Shown: piece by piece, positions 18,319 through 27,401 of the stretch
Layout of the letters: each line of letters starts with the position of its first letter
Position numbering within the stretch: the first letter of the stretch is position 1
DNA from: Breviolum minutum Mf 1.05b.01
Lineage: Eukaryota > Sar > Dinophyceae > Suessiales > Symbiodiniaceae
Assembly: GCA_000507305.1 (NCBI GenBank)
Contig: DF239257.1
Location: 115,428-179,427 of the forward strand
DNA length: 64,000 nt
Direction of reading: 5' to 3'
Notes under the pieces: generated by a model
What the model was told of the DNA's origin: nothing
Database searches by the model: none
The model's input: only the letters and a program-made list of their open reading frames with translations
Translations under genes and position numbers: made by a program

Positions 18319-19351
18319 CCACTGGACAGCGTGAAGGTGAAGATTTCTGGCAGTTCGTTTTAGTAGCTTTGCAACTGCGACAGATGCGTATCGCCTTTTC
18401 AGATGTACCCAAAGCGGTAACTTGGAAGCAACAACGGGGTGACCACCGACGAGTTTGTGACCCTTTTGGGATGGTGAGTGAAAACGTGACCCGAACTCAA
18501 AGGTTGGAAAGGTGACCTCCAACTGTGGGATCAAAAGGTCACATTGAATCATCTGGGAGTTTTTTTTTTCCCGCTGGTGTTGGATGATGGTTGGGGGGGG
18601 ATGGATGATGAAATTCAAACGGTTGGTTATATTAAAGGAAATCCAGAAAGGTTTTTGTTGAAGGGAAGGTTGAGGGTGAAAATAGTGAAGGATATATTTC
18701 TTAACAGAAGAGAAATGACAATGGCTGGTTGGGTAGAGACTTCTATACTGTGAAGCAGTTTCTAGTGATGCTTGAATCTTGTTGCCACTTTGGGAGCAAA
18801 GAAAGTCAGGGTGATCCTGAGGTTTCCAATGTTTCCTAGGGGGGTTTAGATGAGGTTTTTGAGAACCAAATATGAATACACTTATGTATTGGACAGTGGC
18901 AAATGGAGGTGTAGCTTGGAATCCCCTACTAAAAGAAAAATGTCATGTCATCCTTGTGGTCGACGGAATCCTGGAAGGGGGCCATTCAATGTATCCATGC
19001 TTTTTTTCGCAACCGAAACCATCCAACCAATAAGGTTTCTTGCCCCTGCAAAAAAAGCGGTCGAACCCCAAGAGTTCTAAAGTTTTTTCAAAAACCTATG
19101 AATTTCAGCAACTCTTGTCATTAGTTTTAAGGGAGTTCGTACCAGCTTTCTTTTTTCCGAAACGTACCAACCTGCAACTCCAGGACCCCAAAAAACGGAT
19201 GTTGGAACAGGGCCCATCAACAACCCAAAAACAACGTCTTCCACCTTTCCAAGGCACTGGATGCAGCGTTGGCGGGTCTCTTGCATCTGGCATCTTGGAA
19301 TTTCTCTACTTGGCCTATGGCTGCAACTTGGCGATTGTCATTTTTTCCATG
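18319..19351. other. Unassigned stretch
   Basis: Several frames of about 60-105 residues open on both strands, none with recognisable features. No element families are seen between about 18.3 and 19.35 kb. Confidence 0.3.
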
Positions 19352-19461
19352 CCCTAGGGATCCAATCACCTTCTGAGAATGGTAATGGAACCTAAATACC
19401 TTTCTAAGGAGGTGATTATACACCCCAATCATCATCTGAGAAGGTGATTGGATCCTTAGGG
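19352..19461. mobile_element. MITE singleton, ends CCCTAAGGATCCAATCACC
   Basis: CCCTAGGGATCCAATCACCT, TCTGAGAA on the left; TCTGAGAAGGTGATTGGATC and CTTAGGG on the right: about 27 bp of arms with one or two mismatches. ATG flanks both sides and may be a 3-bp target duplication. The interior TAAGGAGGTGATTATAC echoes the arm. Confidence 0.75.
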
Positions 19462-20194
19462 ATGTCAAGGCGGCGCGTTGAGTTACCCTCTTGCATCCGA
19501 TGGGATGGGAATATTTACCAAGCCAAAATTTCCCTTGAAAAATTTGGGCCATGTTTTCATCCCCCTTTTCATAGTAGGTATCTAAGCCTCGTAATACGTT
19601 CGGATCCCTGAAACTTTCTGGATTTGTTGGAGCTCCCAGGTTTTCCCACATGTGTTTCCAGCGTTTTTTCAAACCTTTGAGGGGAAGGGTGATGTTGAAT
19701 TTCCGTGGCTTCTTGTTTTGGCGAAAACACACATTTTTCTCCAACCAGTTTTTTTTTCCAACAACAGATGTTACTCAATGTTGTTTTCTTAATCTTTTTC
19801 TTCCAACTTCTTTTTTGGTTTTCATAAGTTGTTTTTTTTTGGGCGGAAGTCAAGTGGCAAAAAGAAGCCTTCAAAAACCAACTCTATGAACTCTAATTCA
19901 AGTGGAGCATGTGTGTGTGCTTTTTGTTGAAGGAAGTCGATTTGGTGCCTTTGTTTTCAGGAATTGCGAGTCGAATCTTGCGGGTTCCTAGAGATTTATG
20001 TTGCAAGATCTGAGTGATGTTCAATATAAAGAAACGCACAAAACTAAACCAGCAGATTCCTCGTTAGGAAGTTTGCTGGTGGTTATTTTTTTGGGTTATT
20101 TTTGGTGGATGATTTTTTCTCAGGCCTTTTTTTCAAGGCTTAAAAACGCAAAGAGTAGATAAATTCACTGGGTTGTCCCCCCTTCCCAGTGTTA
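19462..20194. other. Unassigned stretch
   Basis: A minus-strand frame of 175 residues (19217-19744) crosses the preceding MITE, so it cannot be an intact ancestral gene. Nothing else recognised apart from T-rich tracts near 19740-19840. Confidence 0.35.
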
Positions 20195-20354
20195 GTCATG
20201 ACCAGGATTTTGACATTTTTTGAGGTGCAGGGATCCCAACCTAAACCTGTATTTGCCACTGTTAAAAAAACAAATGAGTCGGTTTAGCTTAGGATCCCGG
20301 AAGCTAAACATATACAAAAGATGAAATCCTGGTGGTGAGGAGCCAGCATCCTGG
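20195..20354. mobile_element. Family O element
   Basis: ACCAGGATTTTGACATTTTT, GGGATCCCAACCTAAACCTG and the right part ATCCTGGTGGTGAGGAGCCA, GCATCCTGG. The first half matches 56280-56345 and the second half matches 32067-32097 and 61245-61271. Upstream, CCCCTTCCCAGTGTTAGTCA is shared with Family Q at 63371. Confidence 0.55.
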
Positions 20355-20920
20355 GAAAGGGGGAAAAAGATGGTAAACTTGAATTCAAACTGTTAATTTC
20401 AATGAGGACAACTTATAGCGGACCAGTTCCCCCGCCGGTTGGTCACCCCCAAATTTGAAGTTTACTAAGGGAATCGACTCCCCCCTCCCAAAAATGCCAA
20501 GAAAAAACAGTCAGGTTTATAGGACAATAAAAATTTGCCCATCGGGATTGAAGGGACCTCTCGGTATCTCGGTATCTGAGGATCCCTTAGGATCTAACTT
20601 TATTGAAATCACCTTCAACCCTTGGATTACAACGGTTGAAGAAACCCATGGAGATTTCAGGCAGCATAAAACGCTAAAGAAAAAAAACCACCAAACCACG
20701 AAGCCAGCCACCCGTTTTTGGAAGGTCCAAATTTGCTTCGTTTCAGCAGCTCGGTAAAGAAAGAAAAGGTCAAACGTGTTGGCGTTTTTTTTTCTCTTCG
20801 TTTTTTGAGCGGGGGGTGGGGAGGGCGGGCAAGGTCCGGAACCATCAAAGGTGAATTTTAAGGGTGTTTTTGTTGACTCACAGAGGTGGTGTTGACTTTT
20901 TTAAACATAGTTTTTTTACA
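20355..20920. other. Unassigned stretch
   Basis: A frame at 20455-20757 is open but featureless. The words CTCGGTATCTCGGTATCTGA form a tiny tandem at about 20561. Confidence 0.3.
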
Positions 20921-21038
20921 TATCCCATAGGATCCATGGGACTGGTATATGTACTGTACTACATTTACCATAAAAATCAACCATTCATGTAGGTAAATAT
21001 ACCATACATCTGCAGCTACATGGATCCGTCATGGATAT
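20921..21038. mobile_element. Family D MITE, complete
   Basis: TATCCCATAGGATCCATGGG and ACTGGTATATGTACTGTACT on the left; GTAGGTAAATATACCATACA and CATGGATCCGTCATGGATAT on the right. The right end shows the longer family terminus GGATCCGTCATGGGATAT. Confidence 0.8.
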
Positions 21039-21235
21039 TCTAGAGCTCAAAAGACTAAGAGTGGCCGCGTTGTCTTATTGGATGGGCAAAATGGACACAT
21101 GTTTTGAGGATCTGCGATTGGATGTACAAGTCAACAAAGTGAACTCAAAAGTGACATCGAAATCCAGCAAACCTTTTAGTTGATCCAAAACATGTTGAAA
21201 CTGGATATCTCGTTCTCCCAAACTCATGAGTAAAA

Positions 21236-21331
21236 TACCTGGATCTTCCTTTTATGTGTTAAAAATCTGCCTTTTTATCAGAAAAACCCACCAAAAGGCA
21301 GGAATTCTACATATTTTGGAAGATCCAGGTA
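21236..21331. mobile_element. Family F MITE
   Basis: TACCTGGATCTTCCTTTTAT on the left and ATTTTGGAAGATCCAGGTA on the right, TA at both borders. An inner inverted pair (ATCTGCCTTTTTATC and CCAAAAGGCAGGAAT) extends the fold. Confidence 0.85.
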
Positions 21332-21650
21332 GAAATAAACATGTATATACAAATTGATACATAGACATTGCTTTCATTGAATGCCTGAAAAGGTTTGTGC
21401 GGAAAACTTGGCTCAGTTTTATGACCTTAGGTCCTACGCCAGCGCGGCGTTGTATTCTGTGCGTTACTCCGATACCTGGCGGGTTGGATTTTCTTGTGAG
21501 GGGGGGGGGGTAGTGTGGTGGAAAGACGAAAAATTGCAGCCACGTGAAATCATGAGCTTCTCGGTGTGGGCTTTTGTTTGATGAAGATACTCCAATCTAA
21601 AAGTCCAATCTATTCAATTCTTGGTACCTTTTTTATTTTTGTGATCTTTG

Positions 21651-21750
21651 CCCTAGACATCCAAATACCTGCTGAGGTTTGGTGTTTGATCGGTATGTTT
21701 TTGGGGGTCCAAATACCGAACCTCAGGATATGTGTTTAACATGTCTAGGG
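21651..21750. mobile_element. MITE singleton, ends CCCTAGACAT
   Basis: CCCTAGACAT and ATGTCTAGGG are perfect 10-bp ends. Inside, ATCCAAATACCTGCTGAGGT pairs roughly with CCGAACCTCAGGATATGTG. One copy seen. Confidence 0.65.
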
Positions 21751-22108
21751 TTAGGTCTTATGACAGAATCCCTTGGGGTAAACGGGTAAAGCGATATATA
21801 TATATATGTATATACACCAACAGAACCGGTTCAGTTTAACAAGCGAGGTATACTGTAGGCGGTTTGTTGAGTTAGAGCAGGGACCCAAAAACAGAGTTGA
21901 TGTTTTCGTCTTCCAAGTATCCATGGCTTTCAGGGGTGAACATTGCTGCTTACCTTCCGGATACAAAAAACCACTCTTGAGATGGTGATCGACAAAAATA
22001 GTACTCCTGAATTTTTCAGCAAAGCATAAAAGCCCACATTTTTTTTGTTCTGGCTGGCCCTTAGTAAGTATATAGTGAAGTTTCTGAAAGTTTCATGGCC
22101 CATCATGA
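21751..22108. other. Unassigned stretch with AT run
   Basis: An ATATATATATATATG run lies at about 21795-21811. CAGGGGTGAACATT at about 21932 is inverted as AATGTTCACCCCT at about 22137. Confidence 0.35.
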
Positions 22109-22190
22109 CTAGGTAGTGGCAACTCAAATATTTTTGAAATGTTCACCCCTACTTACCTGTGAAAAATGATCCTCCAATTTGACTTGCATG
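22109..22190. repeat. Family B, left part only
   Basis: CTAGGTAGTGGCAACTCAAA, TATTTTTGAAATGTTCACCC and CCAATTTGACTTGCATGCGC. This is the GGCAACTC subtype also seen at 28532 and 55482. The right terminus is missing. Confidence 0.5.
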
Positions 22191-22441
22191 CGCCTTTTTT
22201 TTCAAAGAACCTGGGTGAAATGAAACGGACCAACTGAGTAGAGAAGAAGGAACCGAACCAGGTTACCACTTACTCTAGGAACTTCCAGTCAAAACCCTCC
22301 TGAAACTCGGTGGTTTCACCACCAAGTAGAGCTTCCCAGGGAGCTGTACAACTTCCCCCTTGGATGTTATGGTGAAAGTTTCTTTCCCCAAAGAACTCCC
22401 CGAAAAAACTATAAAGAGTCAATCATCAGGTTCACCTCATA

Positions 22442-22664
22442 CCATCCATCTTATGGCATAGATATTTACCTACTAGGTGGTGGTTTCAAATATTTTTTTA
22501 TGTTCATCCCTATTTGGGGAAGATGAACAAAATTTGACTTGCGCATATTTTGCAGATGGGTTGGTTCAACCACCAACGAGTCAACGAGCCTACATGACAA
22601 TGGTCAAATTTTGTATGGTAAATGGAGGTAGATATATACCAGTCCCATGGATATACATGGATGG
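22442..22664. mobile_element. Family D element interrupted by Family B
   Basis: The left arm CCATCCATCTTATGGCATAG, ATATTTACCTA runs to 22472. The right arm resumes with CCTACATGACAATGG and AGATATATACCAGTCCCATG, GATATACATGGATGG. The outer CCATCCAT/ATGGATGG pair marks the same subtype as 33796 and 45550. Confidence 0.7.
22473..22580. mobile_element. Family B MITE inside Family D
   Basis: CTAGGTGGTGGTTTCAAATA on the left, GATGGGTTGGTTCAACCACC and AACGAG on the right. CCTA precedes it, and CCTA recurs 8 bases after its right end (after TCAACGAG), which fits a 4-bp duplication plus a small tandem slip. Left and right arms belong to different Family B subtypes. Confidence 0.75.
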
Positions 22665-22924
22665 ATGCCCATCGGAGCAATTGGTGCCGGGAGTCAGGAT
22701 ATGTGGTGCACCTCTCAAGAATTACTCGTGCTCTTCCCAAGCTGCGACATCCTTTGACTTCGTTGTTGCTGTGGCTGAATGTGACTTGACGCCTGAAAAA
22801 ACAGCGAGGAAAACATCACCACCTTCGGGTGGTGAAGGAGGGTGTGGTTGGTATATACTATTTTTGTTGCTTTGCTTGTTTTTTGTTGAAATACATTTTT
22901 TTTTGTATTTCGGGAAGACCAATT

Positions 22925-23039
22925 TACCCTCCCTGAAACTAACATAGCACCCAAAAATGGTGGTTTCCAACAGGAATCTCATGGAATCTCCTTTTCCAGG
23001 GCTGTATTTTCAGGTGCTATGCTAGTTTCAAGGGGGGTA
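22925..23039. mobile_element. Family A MITE
   Basis: TACCCTCCCTGAAACTAACA and TAGCACCCAAAAATGG on the left; TTTTCAGGTGCTATGCTAG and TTTCAAGGGGGGTA on the right, with TA borders. Confidence 0.85.
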
Positions 23040-23213
23040 CATATATCTTTAATGGTGGTCTTTGAACTACCAGGCTTTTCTTTGTTTCGTTGGTCATTTT
23101 TTTGCCGGAATTCTACCATGGGATTCATCACCCTTTTTCACCACCATTTGGTTGGAATATTTATTTTTTCCGACCCTCTTAAGCAAATCTAAGCAGGGTG
23201 TAACTACACCAAC
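23040..23213. other. Unassigned spacer
   Basis: T-rich sequence between two Family A-type elements. Nothing recognised. Confidence 0.3.
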
Positions 23214-23324
23214 TACACACCATCCTGGAAGCCAACATAACCCCTGAAAATAGGTCCTCCCAAAAGGAATTTCATCTTCCAACCATTGATTTTCAGTGGC
23301 AAACTGTTAGTTTCAGGGAGGGTA
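23214..23324. mobile_element. Hybrid MITE: Family K-like left end, Family A right end
   Basis: The left end TACACACCATCCTGGAAGCC, AACATAACCCC is of the CCTGGAAG type, whereas the right end AACTGTTAGTTTCAGGGAGG, GTA is pure Family A. The interior AAAAGGAATTTCATCTTCCA is common to both. Its last TA is also the first TA of the next element. Confidence 0.75.
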
Positions 23325-23424
23325 CCTGGATCTTTTATAGATCTGTAACATTTCTGCCTTTTGGGGGGTCGGTTATTTTGGTGATGCACAAATTTTACAC
23401 ACAATTTTCGGAAGATGCAGGTAT
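23323..23424. mobile_element. Family F MITE
   Basis: TACCTGGATCTTTTATAGAT on the left and TTTTCGGAAGATGCAGGTA on the right, with TTCTGCCTTTTGGGGGG inside. It shares its left TA with the preceding element. Confidence 0.75.
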
Positions 23425-23538
23425 ATAGGAACCCTTGGATGCCCCTTGTTTTGATTGGAGTTTGGACCTTGTTTTTATTGGGGGGGCCAAGGCTCAAAAT
23501 GGAGGACATTCACAGGTTCCAGGTAAGATACCAGTAGA

Positions 23539-23672
23539 TACACCCTCCCGAAGTTTAAGAGCGAGTTTTCCCCTGAAAAGTTACCAAAACCCAATTGAAG
23601 GAAGCGGGGGATCATCTTCCAGTCCTATCAATTTTCAGGGGTTTTCACTCGCTGGAAAAAACTTCGGGGGTT
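23539..23672. mobile_element. Family L MITE
   Basis: TACACCCTCCCGAAGTTTAA, GAGCGAGTTTTCCCCTG on the left; ATTTTCAGGGGTTTTCACTC, GCTGGAAAAAACTTCGGGGG on the right. Confidence 0.7.
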
Positions 23673-24173
23673 TGTCTAGGTGCTTCCTTTGCCTCGATTT
23701 TTTGTGTGGTAAAAAAAGACCCAAGAGTTGGTTACGTTGTAGCTGGTTGCACCCCTTGGCAGCCCTTGGTTTTGGGGTGGATTTTGTGTACTTTTAGTGT
23801 GAAGAAATCCTATCCCAAAAAATAACAAATCTTTTTTCCAATCAAAAACAAGGTTCGTTAGGTTGCTGGTCTGTATATTTGGAGGTTTATACAGCCCTCC
23901 CTTTGTTCTTGGAAATGATGGTATCGTCGACTGCACGAACTTACGAACCCCTATTATTCTCAACCCAATCAGTATATGAACGATTTTCCCATACGATCTT
24001 AAAAACAACTCGATTTCTTCCTCAGTCGTTTTGCTTTATTATTTCCCTTCCCCCAAAAACCAACAGCATACCGTCTTGTATGGCATCATCCTCCAAAAAA
24101 CCACCGAACAAACATCATCATCATCACCCCTGCCCCCAAGCGCCATCCTTCTTCAAAGCCCCTCTCCAAGGCT
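23673..24173. other. Unassigned stretch
   Basis: A 110-residue minus-strand frame and a 153-residue plus-strand frame overlap here without recognisable features. No element family assigned. Confidence 0.3.
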
Positions 24174-24362
24174 TTGCTGTGGCCGGGTCTTTTGGTGGTC
24201 TTGATGTTTGCCGCGATACTGGAAACTCCGTTGATCGCAGTCTTCTCTTTGCCACTCTTTACCTTGGCAGCTCCAAGGTTTGGATCCGTTGGTTGGATAG
24301 GCCCCCGAAGTTGTTTTCCAACGGACCTTCGTTTCGGTAAGTTGCGAGATCGATGTTGTTAG
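24174..24362 (+). CDS. Possible exon with a membrane-spanning segment
   Basis: In this frame there is a hydrophobic run (GLLVVLMFAAILETPLIAVF) followed by SLPLFTLAAPRFGSVGW, which would suit one or two membrane helices. There is no ATG at the start of the run, so it would be an internal exon. An overlapping plus-strand frame (23879-24340) is longer but less protein-like. Unknown product. Confidence 0.2.
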   Translation: MLWPGLLVVLMFAAILETPLIAVFSLPLFTLAAPRFGSVGWIGPRSCFPTDLRFGKLRDRCC

Positions 24363-24428
24363 ATACGCATGGTTTTTTTCGGGGTCCGTTCACTAGGTCC
24401 TGGTGGAGATTTCTTGGAGAGTTGTGTA

Positions 24429-24527
24429 AAACCCCTGAAAAGTGAACGCCTTTGGAATAGGAAAGGAGATAAAGTCTTCCAAGCACCTTTTTTTGAGGGG
24501 CGAACTGTTAAACTTCGGGGGGGTGGG
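24429..24527. mobile_element. Family L MITE, worn left end
   Basis: AACCCCTGAAAAGTGAACGC on the left; AAAGTCTTCCAAGCACC, GAGGGGCGAACTGTTAAACT and TCGGGGGGGTG on the right. The terminal CGAAGTTTAAC of the left end is missing. Confidence 0.55.
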
Positions 24528-24950
24528 TATTATGTTCTGGGAGGGATTTTGGGGATAGACACACCAACAAAGTTGAATGAATGGAAACTACCAAATGCAT
24601 GGGTTTCCCAAAAAGTCATCTAATATTCCAGGGCGCCATTTTTAAGGTTCCATTTTAAATTTTGGGAGGGTACTGTGAAGTTTTTTTTTTTTTGGGGGGG
24701 GTAGACAAAAATTGTGTTTTCATTAGCCAAATATCACATCTGCTTGAACAATAGGAAGTTGCTTGCCGAAGACTGTTTATACTTTTGGAGCTTCAATTTT
24801 TTACTCCAAATTCCAGACTCACTAAGGTGATTTATATATGGGGATCTCAAGTGATCTGACTTCACCCAACAAAAATGGTGGCAGAAAAGGAATGAGTTGA
24901 ATCATCTCAGGAAGTTCTTGGGGGGAAAGAACGAAAAGAAGAATAAACAA
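24528..24950. other. Possible worn Family K-type element, otherwise unassigned
   Basis: ACACACCAACAAAGTTGAAT near 24558 and GGTTCCATTTTAAATTTTGG, GAGGGTA ending about 24671 might be two ends of one decayed element. A T-run followed by a G-run lies at 24678-24701. Confidence 0.3.
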
Positions 24951-25051
24951 CTAGGTTGTGGTTTCAAATATTTTTTTATTTTCATCCCGATCCCTGAGGA
25001 AATGATCCATTTTCACCAATATTTTTCAATGGGGTTGAAACCACCAACTAG
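24951..25051. mobile_element. Family B MITE with ACAA target duplication
   Basis: CTAGGTTGTGGTTTCAAATA on the left, TTTTTCAATGGGGTTGAAAC, CACCAACTAG on the right. ACAA lies on both sides (24947-24950 and 25052-25055). Confidence 0.85.
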
Positions 25052-25501
25052 ACAAGCACTTCTGAATTATGACTATATGCCCCATTTGCCGGCAGCTTTA
25101 TTGGCATGCCATTGGCATGGCAGAAATCTAAGGATGATCGTTTTGAAGGATTCCTGAACTGCCCAAATGTAAGTTTTCATGCTGGTATGACCCTTTCAAA
25201 GATTCACCATTTTGGGGAGATTCCAGCATTTTTCTAGTCAAAAGGGGCCACGAAACCGTCGCGGGAGAAACATCGCTTGAAACATTGCAGGTGGTCAAGA
25301 GTAGCAGGCACCCTTTCGAGTACACCATTGGTGAAGGGTGCTGAAGGTCTCTTTTACTCCAGCGACTTGGGCATTATAATCATGGGGTTGGTCAACCTTT
25401 TCTGTGGCGTTAGGGGGTTTGGTTGGGACAGAAAAGTTGGGGGAAAGACCGAGCCGCCAAGTGGTTTTCCAAGGTTTCCGTCGTCCATTTTTCTCAGTCA
25501 A
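25052..25501. other. Unassigned stretch
   Basis: No family or supported gene. Opposed frames near 25277-25600 run into the next element. Confidence 0.3.
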
Positions 25502-25586
25502 CTCAATGGGGCTGGTATATTTTACCTACATTTTACCATACAAATTAGCCATTCATGTATAGGTAAATATACAAGTCCCATTGAGT
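25502..25586. mobile_element. Family D MITE, CTCAATGGG subtype
   Basis: CTCAATGGGGCTGGTATATT, TTACCTACATTTTACC on the left; TAGGTAAATATACAAGTCCC, ATTGAG on the right. The end is CTCAATGGG in place of CCATGGG; the same variant occurs at 60065. Confidence 0.75.
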
Positions 25587-25995
25587 GTTTGGGTTTGTGA
25601 CATTTAAGCATATTGGCTGGTGAATGAGCATCTCAAACATATTGGTAGGTGCGACACCCCTGTGCAATTGTTTCATCCTGTTGATGGTCGGTTTGCATGC
25701 AGATGAAAGTATGTTCGTTGTTGGCCCCCTTGAACATGTAGGTTTTTTCTTTGCCAATGACTCACCGTTGAAATGGTGTACTTATACCAAGATGTAATAA
25801 TACACAGAATTTGTACCTCTATACTTCTGAAATATAAGATAGATACACAATCATGAATCATGACCATATTTGTTTGCGGAGTTACCTTTTCCATTCTTTT
25901 CCAGGATATCCATTCGTCAAACTGTGGAGAGGTGGAGATTCAGGTTAGATGTCATCCTTTCCTGTGATGCCTATGAAAAACCAGTTACGTACGAT
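25587..25995. other. Unassigned stretch
   Basis: Nothing recognised on either strand. Confidence 0.3.
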
Positions 25996-26272
25996 CGGAG
26001 GATCATCCCAGCTAGTACCCCATGGTCAAAATATATGGCACAGTCCCCAAAAGGTAGGTTAATACATGGCTTATATAAACCAATACAAGGTAAGTGTGCC
26101 ATCTACTTTTACCTTGGTGTAAGTAGTTGGGATCACCCCGATTTATGTCCGCCATGATTTAGGCCCATCAATTTGGAAGGGGTCCCACAACCCTAAGGGG
26201 ACTTATGATCACCATGCTTAGGTTTCCACGGCTCTCCAAGTCCTAGGAGCCCATCCTCCCAAGTAGTTCGGG
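25996..26272. mobile_element. Family M element, long form
   Basis: CGATCGGAGGATCATCCCAG on the left and GCCCATCCTCCCAAGTAGTT on the right. The interior joins the GTTGGGATCACCCCGATTTA and the AATTTGGAAGGGGTCCCACA modules, which are found separately in other copies, plus TCCACGGCTCTCCAAGTC. Confidence 0.6.
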
Positions 26273-26917
26273 TGTCCAGACCTGTAGCTCCACCATGCAT
26301 CCTAAGAAATGGGAGATTCCAACAAAAACCTTGGGCAATTTTCACCATTTTAGACATACTTTATAAAGACATTTCTTCTCATTATGCTTTTGTTAAAACA
26401 AACCAATCCATGATGTTTCAAAACTAAACATCACACAGTTCAAGAAAGAAGCATCTTCAAAGTTGAAACAAACGCCAACTTTCCACCCCTCAAAACCGTC
26501 CATCCAACCGGGATGGGGTCGCTTTCCCACGGTTTTCCACGGTGATTTTCCCTGAGTCTTGGCACCTTCGTTACTTCATGGTCTTGCTCAACAATGGCGA
26601 GCGGGAACCTTGAGACGCGAGAATGGTACCTTGCTGTTGTGCAGGCAAGTGCGGAATGGGTTGGGTTTTTTAAATAGTTGGTAGGTTGGGGTACCGAAAC
26701 TCGTTGGTAGGTGGGTTTTCATAATTTTTGTAGTTTTTGTAGTTGGTACAAGGTGGGGTACCGAAACTCGTTATATATAATGGAGTTGACGAGGGGCCCT
26801 TATGGCTGAAAATAAATGCTTAGTTTTTGCACTTACTAAGTGGGATGATCCTCCAAGTAGTGGGCCCGGTGGGTTTGGGTGGGTAGATTTGGGTAGGTCG
26901 TTGAATGAAGAAGTACT
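26273..26917. other. Element-poor stretch with a direct repeat
   Basis: GGGGTACCGAAACTCGTT occurs at about 26689 and 26756, each after GTTGGTA and AGGT. The DNA between is G- and T-rich. GATGATCCTCCAAGTAGT near 26843 is a Family M end fragment. Confidence 0.4.
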
Positions 26918-27029
26918 TATATGGGTGTTTCCTTAAATGGTGGTACCCCCCAAAAAAAACCAAAATGATCATTTTTAGTAGGAACACCAATGGTTGTTGG
27001 GTACCACCATTTTAGGAAGCCCCCATATA
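26918..27029. mobile_element. Family E MITE
   Basis: TATATGGGTGTTTCCTTAAA, TGGTGGTACCCCCC on the left; TTGGGTACCACCATTTTAGG and AAGCCCCCATATA on the right. Confidence 0.8.
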
Positions 27030-27160
27030 GTTGGTACATATGGCTGGCGTTCAAAATTCCCGGTCTAAAGGATTATATAAAGTGGGCCCAATTGGAATTG
27101 AAAAGTTGATTTTACATCTTCGCTATGAAGCGGGCCCCATAGGAGATCACGCAGTTCACA

Positions 27161-27196
27161 AGCTAGGCGCTAGCATAGCGCTAGCGTGGCGCTAGT
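27161..27196. repeat. GCGCTAGC cluster 1 (three 11-base units)
   Basis: GGCGCTAGCAT, AGCGCTAGCGT and GGCGCTAGTAG follow each other directly. GCTAGC is itself a palindrome. Confidence 0.7.
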
Positions 27197-27271
27197 AGAA
27201 CTATGATATGGTGAACATTGCTCAGTCAATATGCAGAGATTAATTAGTTTTGAAAACCTTTTCTGATATCA

Positions 27272-27300
27272 TTCATTGTGGTGTTTTGCAGCCATTTTGG
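27272..27300 (+). promoter_or_regulatory. Possible splice acceptor with spliced-leader-like sequence
   Basis: A pyrimidine-leaning stretch, GTGGTGTTTTGCAG, is followed by CCATTTTGG. AGCCATTTTGG equals the core 11 bases of the dinoflagellate spliced leader as I know it; the flanking bases do not match well. It may be a relict leader or chance. Confidence 0.25.
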
Positions 27301-27308
27301 TTTTCAAC

Positions 27309-27377
27309 ATGGGTGACAAGGCATCCAGTGCTTTTGTGGAGCCAAAAAGGCGAAATGCAGTCGGAATTTTGCGCTAG
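27309..27377 (+). CDS. Tiny ORF after the spliced-leader-like match
   Basis: A 22-residue ATG frame: MGDKASSAFVEPKRR followed by NAVGILR, then TAG. The ATG is 9 bases after the CCATTTTGG. The stop lies within the second GCGCTAGC cluster, which looks like intruding DNA, so this may be the start of a broken gene. Confidence 0.2.
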   Translation: MGDKASSAFVEPKRRNAVGILR

Positions 27378-27401
27378 CACCGCGCTAGCTTCGCGCTAGC
27401 A
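27371..27401. repeat. GCGCTAGC cluster 2 (three 11-base units)
   Basis: GCGCTAGCACC, GCGCTAGCTTC and GCGCTAGCAG in tandem, the same unit length as the cluster at 27161, about 200 bases away. Confidence 0.7.

Noticed and set aside
17968..18363. 131-residue frame with poly-Ile
   Set aside because: It is driven by the ATC microsatellite and the A/C-rich tract.
19217..19744. 175-residue minus-strand frame
   Set aside because: It reads straight through an inverted-repeat element (19352-19461), so it is not an ancestral gene.
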